A stretch of 36,006 nt of DNA. Origin: Saccoglossus kowalevskii (taxonomy: Eukaryota > Hemichordata > Enteropneusta > Harrimaniidae). A program made the translations under genes and the position numbers. Positions 1 to 11,300 of this stretch are shown one piece after another (the first letter of the stretch is position 1; every line of letters starts with the position of its first letter). The notes below the pieces were generated by a model. It ran no database searches, was not told the DNA's origin, and worked only from the letters and a program-made list of their open reading frames with translations. The stretch covers positions 137,992-173,997 of the forward strand of contig NW_003156746.1 in the NCBI RefSeq assembly GCF_000003605.2. Reading direction: 5' to 3'.

Positions 1-1156
1 TTTGGATTTTTAGTGAATATTTTTTGTCATTTTTGGTAAAAAAAAATGTTCTTTTAAGAACTAGTCTGAAACCGTTAAGTAAAAATACCAAATTTGCATA
101 TTTTGACACCAATTTAACAAATCTGACAGGGACCACCCCACGTATCATTTGCTGGAAATATGAAAGCATTTGGACTTGCGTATAACGTTATTAGGAAGGA
201 TAACATTTCAAAAACAAGATCATAATTTTCAAAAACCTACTTTTTTTTTCTCGAATATATTTCGGGTTTTTGCACACTCAATGTTTGTCCAATGAAATGC
301 ACTATCCTTATGAACACTATAAAAGTTAATAATTGCAACTGCAAGCAACTGTAACTCAAGTGCAAAGTTCTCTAAATGACTATGAATATTACAACCACAA
401 TGCCACTTTACTGACTTGTTCTAGCGGAGCTATTTCGACCGTCAGGTCGCTTGTTCTACTGGATCAGTGATATCTCATATTAGAATAGAATATTTTATTT
501 AACACTGGCTAGACAAATTCCTGCGCTGGTCAAAACAATATTAAATTTAAAAAAGCAAATTTAAGTTTGACTGGGTAAATAAATTTATGCATTTTTGTTA
601 TCATCCCTGTCATAGCTAACAGCTGAGCTGTTTATATCTGTGATTGTTTGTTAATCAACAATTGCATTTTTGAATTCTTGAAAACTTCCAGCTCAAGTAC
701 TCTGATACTAAGTATGTAAGTACCTTGGGTGGACCTCTTCTATTTTTGGTGGATATTTTTGTAATTTTTGATAAATACTATTTCCAACTTCTTGATGGAC
801 CTCTAATCGATTTCATGCCTATATCGTCAATTCTCTTTTTGGCAAATATTTTTGTAATAAAAAAAAAATGATATTTTTGAATTCTCCTTGAACACTACAA
901 GCTGATTGCTTTGATATTTGAGGTGTATTTTTTTTAAAAGCGGAACTATTTTCACGTTTGTCAGTCAATGCCTGGTGCAAATTATATATTAAGTGATGGT
1001 GGGGTTTGCACAAATTTTAAAATGGCCATCTCGAATTGGACTATAAAAGCGAATATACGATCACATTTACCCAGAAACACGCGATGTACATGCGTGGGGG
1101 GGGGTCCTGGCTGCAGATATGGTATAGGTGTGTAGCTCACACAGCAAAACCCAGAG

Positions 1157-1493
1157 CCCATTTTAGACCAAAAATGGATACCCCATCTTAGACCGAACAG
1201 TTGTTATGCAGACCCCATCTTAGACCAAAGTACAGTATTGGCATATTAAAAGTATACCTAAATTATCTTAATAATACGCATACTTTGTATTAAACCAATT
1301 ATGCATGCATTCTGGGTACATTCCATCAAAACTATAGATAACTGAACTCAATTAAATGTTAAAAGGGACACGCACAACATAAAAACATTTGGATGAATAA
1401 ACCCCTTTTTAGACCCATGCCCATTTGACATTGAGCCATTATAGAGCCCATTTTAGACCAAATCCCTGAAATAGTTGGATCCCATTTAAGACC
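1157..1493 (+). repeat. Cluster of degenerate CCCATYTTAGACC motifs
   Basis: Six direct, near-identical short motifs occur at 1157-1169, 1182-1194, 1214-1226, 1403-1415, 1447-1459 and 1481-1493 (consensus CCCATYTTAGACC). Spacing is irregular, so it is not a tandem array. Subterminal motif clusters of this kind are usual in DNA transposons, but I found no terminal inverted repeats. Confidence 0.5.
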
Positions 1494-1956
1494 AGATGGC
1501 TGAAAAAACACACATCCAGAGGGCGGCACATCCACTTAAGGTAATGCGGTTTGGTCCAGGCATGTCCAAGATATAGGTGTGTGCAGAGGGACACACAAAT
1601 ATTAGGTTTCGGCCCACACGTTTTATTTCTTGTACGACATTTGATTACATTTACCTCTAATGGCGTATTCAATCGATATCTTACTAGCGATTTGGTGCAA
1701 GGAAAGTATGGTTAAACAGAGTAAAATAACCTGTTCACAGAAACAGATTTTAAGTGACTTCCATTTAACATTAGTGACTCCTCTAAACTGTATATATACA
1801 AAACTTCTATTGTATTACCACTACAACTGTTCACCACTTTCCCTGGTTTTCAACATTTCATCCCAACAAGATTAGTCATACAGCCATGAAGAGAGAATTA
1901 AATGAGCTACACCCACCCCCCTCCCATGTTATTTTTTACTTACCTTATTTTCAGTT

Positions 1957-2022
1957 CATTATTCAAAAAGCATGGGAGCGACTTGTATTAGGGAATGCGG
2001 CTTCTAATACAGATTTTACGGT
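1957..2022 (+). CDS. Candidate internal coding exon, unknown gene
   Basis: A 66-nt phase 0-0 segment lies between the acceptor CTTATTTTCAG and the donor ACG|GTAGGT. It would encode FIIQKAWERLVLGNAASNTD and FT, which looks like ordinary protein, with one clear frame. I do not recognise the family. With no flanking exon in agreement it may be chance. Confidence 0.28.
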
Positions 2023-3734
2023 AGGTCTAAGGATAGGCTTCCAACTTGATGAAATACCATAAACCACTTTCGTAACTGTTTTTTCTATGAATTAAATGTG
2101 AGCAACTTGTACTTTGGTTCCCCAGTGCTTTGACTAGAATATCGTCTTGCTTAAAATCCGCCACACATTACATGAGAAAATAATTTTTCTCTAGTTTCAC
2201 TTTATTTTTTAAATCTAAGGGGCATAAAACTATTTCTTGTATACACGTTGTCAAGGAGAATCAGCTCAGAAGCATAGAGGAAACTTTATTCCACATTGGA
2301 ACCATAGAATTAAACTATTTAACTCATTCCCTTTGCTCGCCCACTTAGCGTGTGTGTATAGATATGCTCAACTGTAGAATCTTTTAGTGAATACGTTTTG
2401 TATTTACAAGTTTTCCTATAAACTGCTTATACTTATTTGAGCCATCTTCACCAAACTTGAGATTGCTCGTGAAGAAGAGCCATTGCCCGAAATGTCTACT
2501 TATTTTTAATATTTACTTGGGACATCAATTACTATATATTGCCCAATTTCATATTTATGCATCCAAGCAGCTATGATCCATACACTGCTACACGCAATGA
2601 TGTCCGATAGAACCCATAATATTTGATCAGGAAATACAAATTGAATTCTCAGTACATTGAATACACAATGTTTTGCACTGAATGGCAAAATAAAATGCAA
2701 TGAACTGTCAGTTCAGCCATTATGGAAGTAGAGTCATGTCTCCCATTCTTTTTGACGTTAAATGTGTCATCTCTATTTAAACTTATGTTGTATATTTTTA
2801 CACGTCACTGGAACACATCAACTCATCAAAATTTATGGAATACTGGTTGGCCAATAATTAAACCTCAAAACATACCAGTAATGTTAGAAATATAAATTGT
2901 ACTACCCTCATTTGGCCGAGAATTGGAAAGGGGATCTATTTGCTCATGTACAGTTATTTTTTGAGGAAAATATATTTGTTTTATTTTCATGTGTTGGTTC
3001 AGTCATGGGACCAAGTTCAGATCGCTCCCATTTATTTTTCTGTCCACTTAAAATTGGTTAACTTAATATGCAACTTTCATTATGTCTTAATACTATGGTT
3101 AGCTTATTTTTATCTCTGAGTGGAACTCAAAGTTATAATAAGATTGACATTTGCACTTACCTAAAATATTTCAACATATTTTGGACAACCTCTTACAAAT
3201 TGATATCTGATAAAACACACTCGAAAGAATGTTGATCAGTTTTTCGCTTGAGTTATGCAAATGTCAACCTTTTCCCCCATGATGCAATGCGCAAAACACA
3301 GAGGAAACCTTCCAAAGACTTGTGCATTTTGTAATCGAGGTACTGAGAATTGATATAACAATATGTGAATCAATTGCTTTTCATGAATCCCAAACATGAA
3401 ATCAATAATATTACAGAAACTCGTGGGGGGGGGGGGGGGTGTTCGTATGACCTATACACCAGTCATGCCAGGCAGCGTTTTAAGGTGATATAATCTATGA
3501 AGTAACACACAAAGATGACTCATACACTCAACGTCCGTAAAATTAAATGTTTGTCCTTTTGTTTTATTCCGCATACTACTAATGAGCACTTCAGGCAGTT
3601 CACACTATATGCCTGATTTTGTTTTCCCCCACACAAAAAAAAAAAAAAAAGACACGAAGGCATGATATTCGGCTTTTCATGACTTCATCTGGTGGCATGT
3701 CTGCAGACAAATCAGAATCATTCCCAAGATTTCA

Positions 3735-3884
3735 GAGTTTATAATTACTTATGCAGAATTACAAATCTTGGGAAAGAAGACCTTGTCGCAGTTAAATCCC
3801 AATGACGAAGAGGACGCGGAGATGGACAACTCTCCAATAAAAAGACAGCAAGAACCAGCGTGCCTGGTTTTCAGCCATTGCTGA
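3735..3884 (+). CDS. Candidate terminal coding exon of a tail-to-tail neighbour
   Basis: A frame open from 3666 to a TGA at 3882-3884 includes LGKKTLSQLNPNDEEDAEMD and NSPIKRQQEPACLV, an acidic-then-basic composition typical of real C termini. Possible acceptors are TTTCAG (3731-3736) and ATGCAG (3751-3756). It would converge with ataxin-2. I do not recognise the protein, and no ATG begins the frame, so it could only be an internal or last exon. Confidence 0.25.
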   Translation, partial: EFIITYAELQILGKKTLSQLNPNDEEDAEMDNSPIKRQQEPACLVFSHC

Positions 3885-3969
3885 CGTCAGTGGCAATGCA
3901 CGGCAGAGAAATTACACGAAAGTATCAGCAGACTTCCAAATGATTTTTTTGTTTGCACATGATCCGATA

Positions 3970-4381
3970 GACAGGGCGCTTCCTACTATTTATTCATCCA
4001 TGATGCGGTGAAAGCTTCGTCTATTTTCTGTAGCACTGCACACAACAAAAATTGTTTTACTTGAATGCATTTTTACATTCCTGCGCAATGTTTTTTTTTT
4101 AACTTGACTTGATAAATACGTCGGCCCTTTCATTGTGCTCTCTCCAATATCTTTGCTGCAACAACGTTAAAAGCTTCACATGGCGAGTCTATTTCCGTTA
4201 CTATGGAGACAATCTAATGAAACCTAATTCTACTTCTACACCAAGCACCTACAGTTGAAGCAGAAAACCAGCGAAATCAGGGTTCAAATCATAATTTTAA
4301 ATATATTTTAGAAGATTTTTTTTTTGTCAGTCTTGAATTTGTCTGTCATAATCTTCATGTGAACTTCATTCTTTTTTCCTC
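3970..4381 (-). other. Candidate terminal 3' UTR exon of ATXN2
   Basis: On the minus strand a strong acceptor (a T-rich run then CCTAG) ends at 4382 and is the best-looking one after the 3' UTR donor at 5238. The first AATAAA on this strand downstream lies at 3989-3994. Together they suggest a non-coding last exon of about 0.4 kb. No transcript evidence is available, so this is inference. The 85-bp minisatellite would lie in the intron just before it. Confidence 0.35.
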
Positions 4382-4582
4382 CTAGGAAAAAAGAGATATG
4401 TTAAGGTCAATAACAACATCCAGGCTAGAATAAATGTGGCATTACACTCATTATAAATTTCTTATTACCAAACAGCATACTATTATCAGCTGTGTGTCAA
4501 GAAATAAAATACTTACTGGACAGTTCCAATAATGTACATGATGCTTACCCTATAACCACATGATCTCCTGTGATTATGTTAA

Positions 4583-5205
4583 TGCTACTTTCATTCAACC
4601 AATCAAATTTACAATCAATAACTGACCATGGTGAGATATTACTAGCGTATTACCTAGGCATAGTTGATGGCATTTTCATTCAACCAATCAAATTCACAGT
4701 CAATAACTGACCATGGTGATATATTACTAGCATCACACCAAGGCATAGTTGATGGCACTTTCATTCAACCAATCAAATTTACAGTCAATAACTGACCATG
4801 GTGAGATATTACTAGCATCATACCTAGGCATAGTTGATGACACTTTCATTCAATCAATCAAATTTACAGTCAATAACTGACCATGGTGAGATATTACTAG
4901 CATCATACCTAGGCATAGTTGATGACACTTTCATTCAATCAATCAAATTTACAGTCAATAACTGACCATGGTGAGACTATACTAGCATCACACCTAGGCA
5001 TAGTTGATGGCACATTCATTCAACCAATCAAATTTACAGTCAATAATTGACCATGGTGAGATATTACTAGCATCACACCTAGGCATAGTTGATGGCACTT
5101 TCATTCAACCAATCAAATTTACAGTCAATAACTGACCATGGTGAGATATCACTAGCATCATTTCTAGGCACAGTTAATGCCATTTTCAAGCAACCAAGCA
5201 AACTT
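4583..5205. repeat. 85-bp tandem repeat (minisatellite), about 7 units
   Basis: The block CAATAACTGACCATGGTGAG recurs at a constant 85-bp step from about 4616 to 5126. Each unit also contains CAACCAATCAAATTTACAG and CTAGGCATAGTTGATG. Units are about 90-97% alike; the last decays after 5170. It sits in the probable 3' UTR intron of ataxin-2. Confidence 0.93.
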
Positions 5206-5238
5206 ATTATCTAGCAAAGTACAGAGATAAACACTCAC

Positions 5239-5312
5239 CTTTCATGCTCTATCATTTTTCTAATTGCCCTGCTGATAGGTTGGATGCACTTGTTGCTGGT
5301 GAGTGGGAGGAC
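5239..5312 (-). CDS. ATXN2: ATXN2 last coding exon, with stop and start of 3' UTR
   Basis: Coding bases are 5260-5312: GPPTHQQQVHPTYQQGN, then TAG at 5260-5262. The end resembles the vertebrate C terminus (SVQAHHQQQL). The exon continues 21 nt past the stop to a consensus donor AAAG|GTGAGT, so the 3' UTR contains an intron. At 21 nt the junction is too close to the stop to be expected to trigger nonsense-mediated decay (50-55 nt rule). Confidence 0.85.
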
Positions 5313-8300
5313 CTGCGAATCAAGACAATGCATACGGTTAATAAAAACAAAGCAAGCTGAAAAACAAAAAAAAAGAGTCCAGAGTTTTGACCAAACAGGT
5401 TGGAGAGAGTGAATGCTACTTAAGAAAGTAACATGGTTTCTGAGTAATCCCTAATGAGTAAGGAGTATTAGCAGATTGTATCCATCCAGACCTAACAAGA
5501 CGTTAGCAAGTGAGGCAGATCTATCTGCCTGTATCAAACAGATTCAGCAACACGCCTTAAGTGATCCTGGAAATTTCCCTAATACACACAGACCATGGAT
5601 GAAACAATTAATTTTAAACAATTGTCACGATTTGAGAATATGATGGCAATCGTCAAGACAAAATTTCGCAAAAGTTACTGACATTCCACGTCATAGAAAA
5701 TGTCATTACTACAAAATCCAGGATCGTCCCAGATTCCTGAACATTTGTCTCTTTCAAAATTAAAGTGGTTTACAGTATTGTCTTACACGATTAAAGAATA
5801 ACAACAGGTGTAAACCGCAGTGGGCAGATTTACGTGTTACATTTATAATTCTATGAATGAGTGATTCATATATTGTTTGTAAAGTGGTCGTTTTTAAAAC
5901 CAATGTTATTTATCATGCAATGTACAAAATGTAGTGTGTTTCAGTATAGCTGAGTCGACCATCTGATAGTGTTGCACTGGTATATCTAAGCATGGAGGTA
6001 AAAGACAGAAGGGGTCACAACTGGTTTAAGCTCGTTAAATTTCCTTTGTTTCTAGTCGAGTTAATCCTCTTATCTTTTCTTTACCCATGATCATTTCCGA
6101 CTCTGACGTTCACTGTCCTCATAACCATGGACGGGTCTTTTTTTTTCTCGGTTGCTATGCAGTGTTTTACTGGCACAATGCATCTAGAAAGAATGCCAAT
6201 GTTATTCAGGTTTGAATTTTCAAAATCAGCCGATTTATCAGTACCATAAGACATGTTGTTTTTCCGTAGGTTATTTCAACTGCTGTATTCGCAAAGTTGC
6301 ACCAAATTGGCCCACTTATGTTGTAGTTTAAATTGAAGCCTACTTTACAATCTTTGCAATGGTGACAAACTATGTCCCTCCGGAGTACTCTGGAAACTTG
6401 GAACTGTTTTCAATTTTTATTTTTTTTTTAATTTTGAGTTAATTCGCCTTATCCATGATCTAAAAATGGTTGGCCAATAAATGAATATGTAAATAAATTA
6501 ATATAATGTTTGGGGGTTGCCATTGATTAACAGATAACACCACAGTGATGATTGATATCAAGGAGCTACGAAATCGCATGTTAATAAGGTGTTATCTATA
6601 CTAATATATATCAACATTTAGCTGTTCTAGGATACAGCTAGCACGAGTACAATAGAACAATAGCTGTGGAAATCATAGACAATACAGAAAGGGGTGCAGA
6701 AATCAAGCATGGCCGTAATGATTTTCAGCCTGATGGTGTCATTCAAGCATAGTGGTCTCTCTCATGCTGTCGTTATCCTGGGGAGAACACTCAAGGTTAT
6801 TATGAGAGAACACCGCAAAGTATGCAGTGGCTTCGACCTCCGCCAGAAATTGAACAGTAGCCTCTCACTATGTCATCTTTGTACATACACTTCATGTCCC
6901 CAAGATAACATCATAATATACCGAGATTCAACACTGGGATGAACCAAATAGAGTGTAGTGACAAGCTGCACAGTCATGAAGAACCATGAATGCAGTAATA
7001 CTAAAAACATAATACATGTACATGGAAGGATGTGTCTGTGACATTATTGTAATACACAAGAACGAAAGCAGTGACGTAAAATCCAGTGAAGGGAATAAGT
7101 GTTGCCCAGTTTTTCGTGTACCATGGCTTTGACCATCTTGGAATCAGAAATTTGTTGGGAAAACAAGTAACTATAGAAACCAATGAAAATTACAACAATG
7201 GTCAAGTTTATTCAGCACTATGTATACCAATTTCCAATAAGTGTCTGGTCGTATACAAAAAACTGAGCAGCCAATGAAATCCATTCCAAGACAACAATGT
7301 AGTAATAAAGTGTGTTATTAGTGGAAACAAGCATCAACCACCAAAGCGACCTTATCAACGTGCAATGATCAATGCAGTAAGTTAACACAATATTGAGTGA
7401 GAGAGTGAAGTGGATAACATTTTGCGAAATTTAGTGAAATTCTCTTCTTGTACTTGTACAGAATTCGATAACAGTAGGTAGATTGTTCAGCCATTAAAAA
7501 CATTTAGCTGTTTAATTTTTTAGAGAAGTCCCAAGAATGCTAGAAAAGCCTCAACGTAGAGAATTACATTATTGTCGGTTTAAAATAGTTTTAGCAATGG
7601 CTGCTAATACAACAATGTTTTTCCTAGCCAATGACAAACTTCTTTAGACACTAAACATCTATAGAGAATGACAGCACTTATGTCAAATCACCAATAGAAT
7701 TTAAGACGCAAACAGCCGCCAAGATATTTTGAGCGAGAGACTCACAAGTTCTAGACCCTCAAATAGCGTTTAGTCTCTCTTGTCCACTTTGCAGTGAAAC
7801 CTGATTAAACTGAAAACCAAGACTGAGAACACTATTACAAACGAGTTTGGCTTACTCTTATCGGCACATTGCTCCAAACAACAAAACAGCAAAGTTGTCG
7901 ACTGGCTTGCTTTATGAGTCCCAAGATTGTTATATCATTAGAAAAGGTTAGTTCTCACCACTTTTATGAGGGTGTGTCGTTCGGCTAAATGCGCTAATTT
8001 ATGAGCATTATGACACGCAGAAAAGTGATCTCCAAGTGATCATAGCATACCAGTCAGCAACTGAGCTGGCAATGGCACTGTTTTGTTGTTCAAAATAATA
8101 TGGCTGTGACAGTAAGGGTTTTCCATAACAAACGAGTTCAATGGAGACTGGAAATATGGTGAACAGGTTTCTGGTTTCAAGTGTGTCAGACAGGTCTCAC
8201 TGAATTTACATATGTTCATTGCAAATAAAACAAAACTTTCGACTAATACAAGGGAAGGGGTCAAATTGATGAATACAACATTCACTACCAGGGATTGCCA

Positions 8301-11300
8301 TTTCTTTTCAGCAAATCCCAATAAGAACTGACAATTCATTTACCCTGAATTGGAGCTTGTCTTGCCCATGTACTATGAAATTGGGCCCTACTGTCTACTA
8401 TTTGGGGAGTCTGGGAAGTAGAATTTGAAGTTTGACACTAGCCAGGTTGCTCATGTGCTTTAAAGATCATAAGATACAAGCTAGAAATGTCTCATAGTAA
8501 TCAAATCAAGATATAGCAACATAGAAAAGGTGTGTGTGTTGTAGCAAATACAGGCAATAAATCACCATCACTCCTTCATACCAAGCAAACCCAAAGATTA
8601 GTAGAAGTTAGAATAACATGAACAAGAATTTACTAAATGTATCTCCAAGCTACTACCCAAGATTAGACAACTACAGTCTACGTGTGATAACAGCAAGACA
8701 AAAAATGGTGAATCTATGGTTAAAATGAGCTCAAAGTGAAATTCATCGTGTTTTTTTTTTCACCTGGAGAATTCATTCGTTGTGGTGCAGCACTGTAATA
8801 AGCATTGCTTTCCGTTAGCACCATAACCTTACCATCGACTGGAAAAATAGAATAAACAGAAAAAAAAAATACATATGTACCAATCACTTGACTGTATTGG
8901 CTTGCAGTGTTACGTTTCCATGATCACCCAAATGCTAAATTTTACGTATCGACATATTGGTGAACAATGCATGAACAAGAGAAGAAAGTGAGAGAGAGGG
9001 ATGGGGATTGGCAGTAGCTGACATTTGAACTTGACACGACTAATTGACAAGTAAATATCATGCTGACCTCTAGTAAGGAGATAAAATCAATTGGACCAAA
9101 CTTAACAACGTTAATTGGTCAAATGTCCATGAATTTGTTGCCAGCACAGAGAAAACCAGGTATTATTATTTTCAAAATACATCAATGAAAAATAAAAACT
9201 CACCTTGCAAGTAAGGAGCAGACATGGCAGCTGGAGCATTAGATACTACAACACCTGCAGTGCCACCAGCATGAGCGGCAGCAGTTGCAGCAGCCTGTGA
9301 CCCGTGAGGGTGGGGGGCCTGGGGAATCACCATCACCGGCTGTTGCTGCTGCATGGGAGGAGGCTGCTGGTGCGTGTGAGGGTAAGGATGTGGGTGAACC
9401 GGAGTGACAGTAGTGATGTGAGGGTTGGGGGGATGAGACACTACAGGAACCTGTTGCATTTGGTGAGGTTGTGCTTGTGCTTGTGAGAGTGTCGGCTGGG
9501 GTTGTGCGTGCATGCCTTGCGGGGACTGAGCCAAAGGCTGTGGGGGCATCTGGTGCGGGTTCTGGTAGATGATCTGATGAGAGGGCTGTTGGGGTATATG
9601 CGTGTTCTGAGTTGGTGGCTGTCCTGAATGGGGTACTTGGTGGACTGGGCTCGGTGCTTGATGCACGTGTTGCTGCTGCTGCAGCTGTTGTTGTCCAGCC
9701 ATCTGGGTCTGCTGCTGCGTCTGACCTTGTTGCTGACCCTGTAAGGGAGGGGTGTGAGGCTGCTGAACATGGCCGTGATGCATGTGTGGCTGTGGCTGAG
9801 GGTGCTGCTGTTGATGGGCTTGGTGCTGATGCTGTGCTTGGGGATGTGGCATGGGCTGAGGTATCGTCGGGCCTTGAGGAGACACTGGAAAAAATGACAG
9901 TAGTAAATAGAAGGGCACACTGGAAATACAACAAGGTAATACGAGTCAATAACAAGAAATTTCAGAAATGACGTTGAATTCTCGTGAAAATAGGAACAGT
10001 TTTATTTGAATGTTTGTTCAATTCTATGATTAAAGTATTCCATCAGAGTAACAATATATATGCAAATGCCGCTAAAAAGATGTCCATCAGTTCAATATAT
10101 CATTATAATATTCGTCTATTATATTCAAGGAAAATTTATCATGAAACAAAAGCTGAGTCACCTTCCCAGGGCACTATCGACCCAGGACAAATATTGGTTC
10201 AACTTACTCAATACGTGGGTTGCTGATGCCTGTACATCTTGTGGCGACATTTGATAGGTATGCTGAGCTTGAGGATGAGGAGAACTCTGCAAGGCACCCT
10301 GTATTCTGTACATAGGCTAGAAATGCAAATGAGAAGCATACACCTCATTAGGTATTTACAAGGAGTGTCACTGCGCATAATTTGTTGAACAAACCCCCCC
10401 TTGAGAATTTATGTTTAATGTTTAAATAACCTTTTCACCACCAATTCCCTCTTTTCATCACAAATTTACAAAATAGTCATGTTTATAGTGCGTACTTTCC
10501 TTCAGAAGATTAGGACAAAAATAGCCAAATGTTTTAAGTAACAATACATGAATGTCACAGTCCCCATTATTTAATTATAAAATACTCATGTTAAAATAAT
10601 ACATTGAACAACTGCAAACAATTGAATTAATATGTACTTTTCATTGACTCGGGTCCAAAATTGCAGAGTAGACAAGTGCAAACAAACTACGTCTCATACA
10701 TGCTCAAGAAACTGCATTCATAAATCTGAGTAAACCTTGATGTACCTTTAATAACAACTTGCCTTCTTTGTTAATTCAGGTCTTTGTAATATTACCAGGA
10801 CCTGGGTTTGTTTCATTATCACCACTATAATTCCCATCAAAATGTAGCCCCGACACCCCTCAATATTTTCCACTGAGATTGGTAATGGTACAAACCATCT
10901 GTCACTGATTCAGATCAAGGTCATGACATCACTAAAAACCTGAGCATTAAAATCTAAGCTAATTATTTATTCTGAGCATGCTCAGTTGCTTTGTCAGTGC
11001 TGTAGGGAGAGGTAGTTTTGGATGAAAATGTTGAAAAAGACCTGCGCCTGAACTGGGACTATAAACTTAAAATTTACTCAAAATTTGTCTGTTGGCTTCA
11101 AAATTAAGATTCATTTCCAGAAATGTTGAAGAATATAAGAAAAGAATGCACACAAATTGGGGCATGAAAGTCTGGTGTTAAAAAAGGTTTAGATAGAAAG
11201 ATAAAACTGAGAGAAAAAAACAAGTTACCTTTTGAGGGTACTGCGTCATATGTTGATAGTGGACTGGTTGTTGCATAACATGCTGTCCCATCATCGCTTG

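Larger units (their letters stand above)
1..3660. other. Left flank, AT-rich, no recognised gene
   Basis: This stretch lies beyond the 3' end of ataxin-2. It contains the degenerate CCCATYTTAGACC motif cluster (1157-1493), one candidate plus-strand exon (1957-2022), a run of 15 G (3425-3439) and a run of A near 3637-3650. The open frames are short and of unremarkable composition; I recognise no domain. Confidence 0.6.

Noticed and set aside
6694-6942. 82-codon plus-strand frame in intron 17
   Set aside because: No domain, no coding-like bias and no flanking splice or promoter signal.
8040-8339. 99-codon minus-strand frame in intron 17
   Set aside because: Composition looks like chance and it is not in phase with exons 17 and 18 through plausible splice sites.
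9239-9971. Long open frames overlapping exon 16 in other frames on both strands
   Set aside because: They are shadows of the low-complexity CAG/CCA-rich coding exon; only the Gln/His/Pro frame joins the neighbouring exons in phase.
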